Positions 1 to 11,700 of a stretch of 64,000 nt of DNA are shown one piece after another. The stretch is from Serinus canaria. Taxonomy: Eukaryota; Chordata; Aves; Passeriformes; Fringillidae. The DNA is taken from assembly GCF_022539315.1 (NCBI RefSeq), contig NC_066343.1, positions 51,445,973 to 51,509,972 on the forward strand. Reading direction: 5' to 3'. The notes below the pieces were generated by a model. It was not told the DNA's origin and ran no database searches. It saw nothing but the letters and a program-made list of their open reading frames with translations. The translations under genes and the position numbers were made by a program. The first letter of the stretch is position 1; each line of letters starts with the position of its first letter.

Positions 1-2172
1 TAAATTACTAGGGCTCTTATGTAAAATACTTAACTTTTTCAAAGTGGATACATTTGTATCAATTGAAGGACTCGGAAGATGGATCTTCAGTAAATTGGAA
101 AATGAGTTGCAGTATACTGTATATAACCACTCTATTTTTTTGAGAACTACCAGGCCTCAAAAATCCCCAATTCTTAGCAATGCAATAAATGTGTTTTCTA
201 GCCACCCCTTTTTTGAAAACAATTAATCTCAGCAGTAAAAGAGAAACCATACAGAAAATATCAAAAGTTTTGTCTTATATGCTTCATATAAAAAGCTTTA
301 TGAGTTTTAGAAATGCTTAAGGTTCACTTGAATGTGTTTACACACAATCAGGAAAGATCTATAATATTTATCAATCATGGAGTATCTGTATGTACATTGA
401 TAAGATATTATAGCAACATGCAATAGTTCAAGAAACCCATATATAACTCAGTGATCTCACACACCCTGAATCTTAAGTTAACGCACAATTTTTTAAAACT
501 GCCTTTTTTTTTTACTGTAAATTGCTCTTAACAGAAAAAAGGAGCATGGTACTTCATCACCTGAAAAAAAAAAGTATGAATGTATCTTAAATAGTTAAAA
601 TATCATACAAATAGAGTAAACCTTTATAAGCATAAAAATCCAAAACCAGATTCTTACATTAATTTCAAAGGGATAAAAGTTAAGACAGCATTGTAACTAT
701 TCAGGTGAACCTTGTACCTCTGTTTTTGCGACACTGCAAAAGACTAGTTCATGCATCTTGGAAAAGGCATATGCAGGACAAAAGATGTAATTTTCTGTTC
801 TCAGAACCACTGTTCTTTTATTTCTGAGTTTTTAGCCCATTACAAAAAGGTCTGCATTTATTGGAAAGAAACACACAGCAAACTAAGGCCAACTTAGGGT
901 ACATGTGACAAGTTAAATACACAGTTTGCCAAGAGAACCTCAGAAGGGAAATGAGTGTGAAGAGTCTGGGTTTATTCCTGTTGGCATACAGTGAATTTTG
1001 GTTGCTGCTTTTAAGAAAAGTCATCCACTGGGAAGCTATCATCCCAGAAATTACACTCCAGTTAAAAAACAAAAGTGGGAATCAGAAGTATTTGCAAGGT
1101 ATCACCCACTAATTCCTAAAGGCATAAAAGTTTGGCAAGCAAGCATTTGCTGAAATACCCACTAATACACTAATGAATATCACAACCACCTGAAATGTTA
1201 GTGCTCACAGGAGTTGCACACCTGGAAGACACAGCATTTTAGTAGTTACCCCACAGCATCAGCCAAGTATTTGGAAAACACAAAGAACCACTTCCATTCA
1301 GACCAAAACAAGATCAAGAGTTGTCATATCCTTTTCCTGTAATGCAACAAGGAAGCAGCTATCCACTCAACACATGCAAATAGTTAGCAAGGCAGTTCAA
1401 ATTATTCCATACGGAGGCTCCATTCCATAAAGTCTGGAAAAACTTGGGCTTACCAAAATGCTTGCTTTGGAAGCTACAAATAGTTTACCGCGTAGGCATC
1501 TCTTAATCTTTGCTAAAGAAACCCATTATCAGGAAGCCCTGTGGCAGGCACTGCACTGCATTCTACTGACTCAGCTGTTTCAAGTTATTCTCATGAAAGA
1601 AAAGTGCTGCTCACATTGCATTGATCTACGGAGCTACACCTTCTTGTACATTTTGAGACCTAAAAGAATGTAAGATTCTTCATTCTAATCTCTTAAGCCT
1701 GTGGGAAGGGAACAAGAAACAATGAAGGACTTCTTTCTTGTTCTGCTTTTCTCCACAGTAGAGAACACAAAGTTATTAAAAAAATTATCTCAAGTCATGT
1801 CCAGTGACAAAGAAGTCTATAGCAATTCATGGGACCTTGACTGGGCCGGGATATCACACTGCATTTTATTTCCATGACTACCACCTCAAATATGCAAACT
1901 ATTCCCTTTGATAGCACAACTGTATTTATTCATCATGTATCCTTTATGAAGGCAGGAGACTAGCTATTTACTTTCATACTATGAACAAGTCCAATTTCTA
2001 GTGGTTAAATTTGAAAAACTAACAAATCAAAACTTGAGGAAAGGTGATGAACCCAAGAGGAAATCCAACACAGATCCAACACGTGTCCTGTGCCAGATAT
2101 GGTGCAGTTACACCTCAATGTTTTACACAAAATAGCCTTGTTATAAATAGATAATTTATCACTACTTTATTT
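1..2172 (-). other. FAM169A 3' untranslated region and downstream flank
   Basis: No coding exon or repeat is recognisable here. Minus-strand AATAAA hexamers (plus-strand TTTATT) occur at 2,166-2,171 (directly after the stop, probably too close), 1,925-1,930, 1,865-1,870, 971-976, 857-862 and 817-822. Any of the later ones could end the transcript; sequence alone does not decide. In human, NSA2 lies convergent at this end (from memory), but I see none of its coding exons. Confidence 0.55.
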
Positions 2173-2706
2173 TTAAGCTGGCTTTCCTTTTTTCTTGGGT
2201 GGACCTTTGTAGCCTTTAGCCTTTCTTCGCAAGTTTCTCCGATCTACGACAGGTACCTCAATTTCTGCTTCCTCAGAGCTACTGTCAGCAGCCCGCTCTG
2301 CCACTGTCTGCATGTAGTGATCTGCCTGCTCTGCAGACTCTTCTGAGGGCTCTTCCAGCTGGTTCTTCTGTGCTTCCTGTCCAGAAGGCTGCTGAAAAGA
2401 GACGCCCTCAAGTTCAACCATTACCAAGGAGCTCTGACTCAAGGCAGCAGGGGCCTCCTGCGAGTTGTGCCCTGCTTCCTCATTTTGATCTTCTAATGAG
2501 GAAGGTAGGTTTTCAGAAACAGATTCTTCTGCTGCTTCAGTTGCCGCAGAGTTGGGCAGGCCATTGTCAGAGGGCTCTTCCTTTGATGCCAAAGCAGCTG
2601 CATTTTCAGTGCTAGGCTTTTCAGATTCTTGCTGCTCTTCAGTGCCCTCCTTCTCTACTGATGTACCTTCTTCAGTCAGCATTTCTGAATCATTTTCATT
2701 TAAAAC
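2173..2706 (-). CDS. FAM169A: FAM169A terminal coding exon 13 with stop codon
   Basis: Encodes [20 protein letters not shown] to the stop TAA at 2,173-2,175 (177 residues). It carries the conserved C-terminal block [16 protein letters not shown] followed by [10 protein letters not shown], compared with human GPAKKKAKLT. The Lys/Arg-rich end is a likely nuclear localisation signal (inference). Acceptor CATCCTTAG|GTT. Confidence 0.95.
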   Translation of the reverse strand, partial: VLNENDSEMLTEEGTSVEKEGTEEQQESEKPSTENAAALASKEEPSDNGLPNSAATEAAEESVSENLPSSLEDQNEEAGHNSQEAPAALSQSSLVMVELEGVSFQQPSGQEAQKNQLEEPSEESAEQADHYMQTVAERAADSSSEEAEIEVPVVDRRNLRRKAKGYKGPPKKKGKPA

Positions 2707-5700
2707 CTAAGGATGGAGGAAAACAGTCAAAAGGACAATTACCTGAAGGTAAAAGACACTGAACAACTGCTGCCTCTCACTATTAACATCAGAGGATAGT
2801 TTGGCATTCATCAGGTTTTTAATTCAAGCATATAACTTGACAAAACAGTCCTCCTTTTTGCACAAGACTATTTTTTGACCTGCATTTCATATCCAGAGTT
2901 GCTCTCTGATTTTCAAATTGTTCAAAAGAGTTGAATAATTTGAGGTACAGAAGAAGCACTCTGATATAAATCCCAAGGGGAAAAATTATTCAGACAAATA
3001 CAATTATTGTTTTTGCTAGCATATAATAATCTGCTTTTACACTATAAACAAGAAAATAGTAAAACCTGTATTCTGAAAGCAAAGGCATTTTAGCAGTAAT
3101 TAATTATTTGTACACCTCATGAGGCACAAATTGCCAGACAAAACAAATACGTGGCTTTTCACTCTTACCGAACCAGTATTTCAGTGAGAAACAGCAGTTT
3201 CATGACTGTAAAGGCAAACTGCTGCAAACGTATCTTTCTTTTGGGTATCAGATGCACATAGGTCCCACTTCTGCACGTTGAAACAGAAATGTTAGTGTAT
3301 TCTCCTCATTGGATTTACATAAGGAGAATACACTAACTAATAATTTCTTCTCCCAATAATTTTATACAATGTTAGGGGCTACTTTCTGTTACTTAACAAA
3401 AGAAAAAAATCTCTGGAAGATAAATACACTTTGAAGTGAAAATTACTTCAAAATTTGTTTCAGTTCTCTCACCTTCTCTGATTCAGTGTCTTCTGGGGGT
3501 TTTGCTGCAGCATCAAGGATTAATGGAACAAATGGTGTTACAGGTTCTTTTCCTTGATTCTCAGACAGCAATTTTGATTCACCACTTGGAACTTCATTCA
3601 CCATCTCCCCTTCAGCCATGAGTGAGGTTTTATCAGTTTCTTCTGCTACCTCACCATTAAGAGGTTCTGATGGCGTTTCCTAAAAAAAAAAAAAAAAGTC
3701 ATTTTTAAGTCAAAATTATGCCCAGCTATTGTTCCACAGCACTGACGGATGTGTGATCTAAATTTATAGCTTAATGTGAGAAGCAGATAGCTGAGATATC
3801 TAAAATTGTATACTAAGAAGGCAGAATTTAATGCGGATTAGCTAACTTAGCCAGAGTATTAGTTTGTTGGGGTCACCTGCACTAAATATATGACCATAGC
3901 TTACAGTTAGGAGCCAAGACAAGAAGTTTTTAATGCATCTCTCATGCCTCCTGCAATCATTCCTTGAACCCAGTATGTGTAAAGTCCACTTTCTTATCCA
4001 TCAGTAAGAACAAAAAGCCCTGAGGGCATTGCTAGGCACAAAGAATATTCAGAAATTTAAATTCGAGTTGTTAACAAGGTGAAGCTAATAGCTGGAATTA
4101 AAGTTGGTGTTTAAATCCAACAGGCAATTTTTAAGTAGAAAAGTAAAAAGAACCAATAGAAGTCACTGAAGCATACCAGGTACTGATGTCTTGAAAAAAC
4201 TTTTTTTTTAGAGATACTGGGTCAGATCTTGACCTTATCCCAGATCTCTGGAATTTCTTATTAAGAGAATCAATGAAGAAAATTAGGATGGTAGACAAGC
4301 TAGAAGTTAATCTTATTGAAGATCCTATAAACTCTATTGTTCAAAATATGTATAGTGAAATATTCCCTTAAACTAATTCTGTACTAGCTTCTCAGATACA
4401 CTTCTTCATGAAGCACTGGTGCAAAAAGCAAAGAGCTGAGAATCACATGGAGCAAGGTAGCAAGGACCATATTTAACAGAAACTGAATCTGTATTCCAAA
4501 CGTATCTGCTGTTGTTATCCCATCCCACTCACCTCCATCTCACTTTGTTTCTCAGAGGGTGATACGTGCATTTCCGCTTCTAGTACAGACTGGTCTTCAT
4601 TTTCAACAGTTATTTCCTCATCCTCCTCAACAGTATCCACCTTAGGCACTTCTACTAAGTCTTCAGAGCTTTCAGATGTGTGGGCAAGAAGTTCCGGTCT
4701 GTAGCAGGCATTAAGATATATCTTTTAGACTAATACATAACTTTGGTGATCTCAGTAGGGAAATTCTTTCATGACCAATATTGTAGTGCATGATTGCCAT
4801 AGGAAGTACAAATCAAGAAAACTAAATGCATCTCAAATGGCTAACTCCTCATTAGGGGAAAAAAAAAATCAACAACTAGGAAAACTGTCACCGACATAGT
4901 TTATGAAAAAACCGTTACTTAGGAATTTTCCTCTCCTGAGAGCTGAGAAGCCTCAGGAACGGACTGTAAACAATTCTTATCTGCTGCTGTGGAATGCAAC
5001 AGGGAGAAATCTGTGATTGGCCTGTCGGACTGTTTCCAATTAAGAGCCTATCACAATTCACCTGTTTGGCCCGTCTCGGGCTGAGAAGATTTCAGTTTAC
5101 ACATTCTTTTCTATTCTTAGCTTAGCCTGGTAGTGAAATCCTTCTCTTTATTCTTTTAGTATAGTTTTTATATCTTATATATCATATAATAATAAATCAA
5201 GCCTTCTGATGCATGGAGCCAACTGTCTCGTCTCTTCCCTCATCCTGGACCCCAGAAAATCTACTGTAACAGAAAACTACTTTGGCAATTATAAAATTAT
5301 ATCTGCTCACTTCCATTTTACGGGAAAGAAATCTGAAACTTCTCTATGTTTGTTATTTGAAATTTAGAAAGTGGTGATGCATTACATCTCTGAAATCTAC
5401 AAAGGGTTAAAAAAAGCAGCAACTTCTTTTTCCCCCCATCTCCACTGCAGAAACAGTTCCAAATGATGGAATTATGAAAACAACTGTATTTGTATAATCA
5501 CTGAAAATACAGATATTACAAAGACCATGACTGGAAAGTAACTCAAGGCAATAAACACATCATGAGTGAATATGTTACCATCAGCTAGAGGTTACATTAG
5601 CAAATACCTAAAGATGAAGTGCTGATGCACTGCCACTGCTGCAGGGTAGTAACAGTAACTCAAATATTAAGTTCTCATTTTCAAAATGATAAAGTTTAGA

Positions 5701-8700
5701 CCAACTGAAACTATTACATACAAGCAAAGAAAAAAGTGCATGTAATAGATTCACAGGAGTCTACTTTGTGATCTCATAACAAAGGCAGTACTGGAGGGTT
5801 TTATCCTACACGCCAGTCTTGAGGTAATTGAGAATTGAGGTAATTGACTCCTATTGAGAAAATAGGACTCAATAGGAAAGTGCACAACAGAAGACCCTGT
5901 TTCATTTGTTGGCATACATGGAAAGTACCAAGCTCATATGCTGCTCTGATGCCTTCATTTTAGCATTCCTCTTATCTCTGCTTAAAAACACCAGGTAACA
6001 CATCTTGCCTTACAGCAACACCTCATTGCCTTAATTTCGCAAGGCCCAAAATCTGACATTCAAATTAGGTTAGTTTAGTAACCAATCATATCAGTTTAGT
6101 CCTCTCACATATGAACTAGCCAATTATTAGAAGTAACAGCATTTCTTAAGCTGTGGCAGCATCAAGTGTGCCACTTGACCTGTTTGAACCAGCTTAGGGC
6201 AGTGCACTGATAGTGCAGCACAGCAATACAATATCTGTAATTCCACAGAGCCATTTAAACACAGAAAATAGGTACTACCCAGTGGAAGGCCTCAAATGCA
6301 CAAAGAAAATCCTCACAACTAATTCTGTTTAAAGAAGCCTCATATCACAAGCTTGAGTGATTTTCTAGAAAATAATCAAGTTATCTTCAGTTTGTCAAAA
6401 GAGACTTTAGGGGTTGAAGTGGGTTTCTTTGGAAGAGAATGATAGGGACACATGCACATGGAGCAGGGTGGGGTGGGCACAGCATGTCTATGAGGTAGGA
6501 AGGTGCTATTTATTTACTTAGAATAGATATTCTGAATGGAAGGCCAGTATGAATTATTACTCCAAGCCCTGACTTTTAAGAACTGTTATGGCACACAAGT
6601 CACACTACTCTTCACATCCATGTAACAATCATCTGATGATTGTTACACACCTTTAACATCATTTAAACTGGAAATGGTTTTGGGATCTTTTCAGGATGTT
6701 AGATCAGATAAGATGGTTTAAAATATTGTCTGAGCAAAGGGCTTTCCTTTGAAGACATGGCTCCCTATAACACTTGTTATTAGCTGACAAGCAGTAACCA
6801 GCTCCCCAGCTGAACAGTCAGACCATATTTTACTGCAATTTATCAACTGTAACAAGAAGTGGGGAAGGGATACCTCCTCAAAGACCACACAGAGTATTAT
6901 GGATATAAGTCCAGATATAATATCTCAAGAAACTGTGCAGTGAATACAAATATTTTTACTATTGTACAGATTCAGCTACAACAGGACACTCTCAGCCTTC
7001 ACTCTTTTCCTATTATTTCTAGTATCTACTGAGTTTTCACAGGTACTACATTTTGGTGCAACCACTCTTCAAATGATGTCTCACTTTTCTCTTTTCCCAT
7101 CTTGCATTAGACTTTACTTTTAGTAATTTTAAAAGCAAGCAAGTAAAGTAGGGAGAAAGGAGAAGAAATACCAGTTGCACATGCTGAGACACTAACATAG
7201 TTCATGGCTGTCCAAGCAACAAAATAAGAAATCAGTAAAAAAGGGCTCCTAGTACCTGCTTTTGGACATTTGAAGAGCATTTTCCTTATCTTGTTGGGAA
7301 GTTTCAAGTCGAGGTTCCTGTCTATTTCTATTTAGCTTCTGACGTTTTAAATGGCTGCTTCGTGTCCAGATGGAAACAGGAGCTGCATTAGGGTCTTGGG
7401 AGAATAACACAAAAGAAATTCAAGTGAACAAATTCAGACTAAGATCTTCATATGACCTCCCCATCCAAAATAGTTCATGAAAAAAATTGAGTGCCACTAA
7501 CACAGTACCACACGTTGTGGTACTTTTTTTCTGAATACCATCTTTACCAAGACTCATAACAATTTTATCTGAATTCCTCTAAAAGGTATATGAGTTGAAT
7601 CTCAGCACCTCAGAGGAAAGCACGTTTTTATTTCCATTTTACAGATGAATGAAGTAAAATGGAAAGCTGTAAAATAGCCTGCAAAACTATCTATCTAGAG
7701 TAATAGCAATCCTGATAATCAAAGTTATTTTTACCTTCAGATGTGCTTGCATGGACATCTGTTGATTCTTTACCTTTTTGAGAGTCAGCCTGTGGAGCAA
7801 AAGCAAAGCAAATGTTATTCTAAAATTTTCTGAATTTACTAAAACACCTTCATCATCCTACCCATGACTGCAGCTTTCTAAAGCACTATTTCATAGTAAT
7901 GATCCTATAAAACAGCAGCTAAAATAATTCTTAATTTATAGCTAAGTCTTCTGTCTCATCTCAACAAATTTTATCTTTTTTAAAAGTTATCTTTTGTCGT
8001 GGATGACTCATTTTCTGTGTTTTAATTCTGGCCTCAATGTTGAAGATAAGATTTCAAAGTGACCTGTCACTATAAACAATACTACCAAGATTTTTTTTCC
8101 TAACAGTTCTGCTTATAGTAAGTGTCCACACAATTCAATTATAGGAGTCTCTTTCTGTTTGTTTCCCCTTTCTGTATGAACCCAAGGTACTACACTAGAG
8201 TGGTTGACAAAATTTATTTGCTCAGTCTTATTTTTATACTTGCACACTATTCTATAGTTTTATTTTTATCATGATGGTCAACAGAATATGGCAACTCATG
8301 TAAAAAATAAGAAAAGCCAGAACTTGGTGTTTCATCAGTAATACAGCTTACATGCACAGTCAGCAGAAGAGGCTGCTTAGTTCCCTCTCCCTAGAGCTTT
8401 TCTTGTCTCCTGTTCCTCCACACCATCCCAATACCTTAATTTTTTCTGCAAGTTAGCTGAGGATTCAGCACTTGATACAATATAGTGAGTACAAGCTCTA
8501 CACATTAAAATAAAATGATGTGCTGCTGCTGCCCACTGCTAGCAATAATCTGGAACAGCAATTACCAGCATCCTGGTCCATTTTTCCAGTCCCACTTCAA
8601 ATACTGTGGAACACGGCTGGCAAAGGGTGGCCATGTTCTACATTCTGCTATTTGAAGTAGTGTCCTATATTGCAAGGCAACGTGTATTCTACTTGCCATC

Positions 8701-11700
8701 TGTTAGAGGTGTGGCAGTTATCTTCTGCAAATTGGACAGTTTTCTTTATCTCTTCCACAAGCCAATCCTCCCTCTGGGGAGACAGCTGCTGTTAATGGGC
8801 CATTGAATTTCACTGCATGACTGATAAAATTACAGCATCCCACTGTGAGATGCTCCGCCCAGGGGGAAGAGCCAAGCATTCCTACCTGGCTACAATCAGA
8901 GATTTTGGGACACCAGAACAACCTTTCCACTGGATTCCCAGAGGCACAGCTGCCTTTTCCACTGGATCTTCAGAGGAAGACTACATCCTTCTACAGGATC
9001 AGACAGAACCACACCTGACACTCCAGGAGAACTGCAGCCACCATTCCAAACAGACTGCTACCAACACCCTGAACAACAGGGTGTCAGGTTGTGTTCTGAC
9101 TCTGTCAGTGTTGTTTTGCATTACTGCATTGTTTATTTTATCTTTTTATTTCCTTCCCTCATAAAGAACTGTTATTCCCGTTCCTTTATCTTTGCCTGAG
9201 AGCCCCTTAAATTCAAATTTATAAGAATTCAGAGGGAGGGGGTTTACATTTCCCAGTTCAGGGGAGGCTCCTGCCTTCCTTACCAGACACCTTAGTCTTT
9301 TCAAACCAAGACCAGTAGCTTCAGGTGAGTACTAAATACACAAGAATTTATAAACCAACGACAAATTATTCTAGAATCAAAATGCACAAAATGGGGAGCA
9401 CTAACAGAAAGGTGAAAATTAAAGTTGGGAGATGGTTTTTCATAGTTTGGGGGAATGTGGGATATTTTACTTTCTTAGGTGGTCCAACAATTTTCAAACC
9501 AGTTCTATTGCAGAACTCCTTTGCAGATGCCAATTTTAGAGCTGCCAGCAATTTTACCAAGCTATGAGGAGTTGGAGCACTTTGGTATCTACTGTCTTTT
9601 CCTCTGGAAAAGGGCAAGAGGCAGGGTTTGACTTCTTAACTCACAGCAACAAAAATCAAAAAAACTACTATCACTCTTCTCTTTTCTCCAGGTATATCCA
9701 TAGCTGGAGAAAAGAGTGATAGTATATCTCTAAAATCAAAATGTGTAACTTTTTACATCATTTTGTTGATATGATCATTACTGGAATCTATCTAAACCTC
9801 AGAGACTCATCTCTAGAGACGCTGTTACAAATGAAAGAGAATTAAGAGTTATTGCTTCCAGTCATTGAGAGATTAAAAACATCACTACTTTCTGTCAATT
9901 TTTCTTTGGGAAATACTAATTTTCTCAACTGGGAAAACTTAAATTCTAAATCTAGAGTTTAATCATTAATATCTGAGAGTATTGATTTGGCCATTATTTC
10001 CCATTTTTAATTAAAGCACTGACTTCCATGAAAGCATGGTCATGTCAATAACACAGACATTCCTTAAAGGATGCGAATCCATGCTCATGGTATTTGGAGC
10101 TATGAATGATTGTCAAGCACATCCTGTGTGGCTTCAGAACACAAATGAAATAAAGGAAGAGCTCCATGATATTTAATGACCCAAACATATTCATAACCAC
10201 ATGTCCATGAGCAGCGGTAATCCGGTTGCTGTATCAAATAAATGCAAAGAAAGCTGTGGCCTTTTTGTACAGACAATGTCTAACTCTTCATGCAAACTTA
10301 ACATCAACCATTGTATTGAACTGTGACATTGACATGTACCTCTAAAAGCTCTCTAAACAGTTTAATCTCAGAGACAGTTGAAATAGTCTCCTTTATGTAA
10401 TCTGCTGGTAAAAGGCTCAAACTGCAGACCCTGACAGCTGCAGCACAGACTCTGCTTGCATGGGGAAACCCCACCTGTCCACAAAAAAAACCCCACAAAA
10501 AAGCCAAAACCAAGAACCAAAGCAAAACAAAACCCAACAAAGCAAAACACAAGCAAAACAAAACCAAAACAAAAAACCACCAACCCATCTTAGACATCAT
10601 TAGCATTACATTACATCCACACAGAAAGTAGTGAGTAAGCAAAAACAAGCAAAAATAATTTCTCATAACTGTTTTTCCAGTAACAGTACACTCAAAAAAA
10701 AAAAAAAAAAAAGGTAACAGACTGTGTACCTACACTTAGTTGTGTTTCTACCTCAGTCCTTGGTCCACCTGCTTCAGGTACTGCAGACTGACAAAAATTG
10801 TCCTCTGCTTGCAAACTCTTATTTTCCTTCTTTGAGGCCTCTGCTGTGAAGATTTGAAAGAGGAAACAGTGCAAGGGAAAATTAGTACCTTTATATAACA
10901 ATCATTTGGCCTGCTTTCAGCTGGGACAGTTATTTTTCTTCCTAATAGCTTATACAGTGTTCTGTCTTGAATTTCGTGTAAGACAACACATTGATGTTTC
11001 AGTTGTGCTAAACAGGGGTTACTCCAATTCACAGACTTTTCACTTTCTTATGTTTAGTGAGCAGGTGTACAAGAAGCTGGGAACAAGACACAGCCAGGAC
11101 AACTGACCTAAGAAATATTTCATACCACGCTGTTAATCCCAGTACATAAACTGGGAGAGGCTAATCACTGCAACTGCATTGTGTATCAGTTCTCTCTTGT
11201 GTTTCATTTTTCAAGTTTTGCTGTCTCCCTTCTCATTATGATTACTGTTACATTATGTTTCTGTTTAATCTTATTTCAATTATTAAGCTGTTCTTGTCTC
11301 AATACAGTGGTTTTGCATTTTTTTTCAGATTCTCCCCACCCCATTAAGGGGGGAAAAAGCAGATGTGTGGCACTTAGTTGCTTGTTGAGTGTGAAGGAAA
11401 GGCCTTCAAGTTCTGGAGTGGCAGGGTGGTCCCAACAGCTGACATGGAGGTTGAGACTAGCCTGACTGGAAATGAGTCACTGACTGGGAAAGCATGTCAC
11501 TGTGACTGGCCCAGACACTCTGTGCATCTTTGGCACAGGTGATTTCAGAAGAGGACATTTCAGGGACCCAAAAAGGTAGCATTGGGCTTTCACTACAGCT
11601 GCCTTGGAGACAGGGGAAATTAAAAATCTGTCTGCCTGGCATTTTCTCTCAGAGCACCCTTCTGTTGTGGGGCTATTGAAGAATAACAGGTGCAAGTCAC

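Noticed and set aside
1..2172. NSA2 or another convergent gene on the plus strand
   Set aside because: I looked for it because of synteny, but no open frame here resembles it; at most its 3' untranslated region could overlap.
8817..9164. 115-residue plus-strand open frame
   Set aside because: It lies entirely in an LTR-like element; no conserved protein is recognisable.
10730..10733. FAM169A exon 8 ending 4 bases further, at GTAG|GTAC
   Set aside because: It forces a stop codon at the start of exon 9; the donor at 10,734 keeps the conserved frame.
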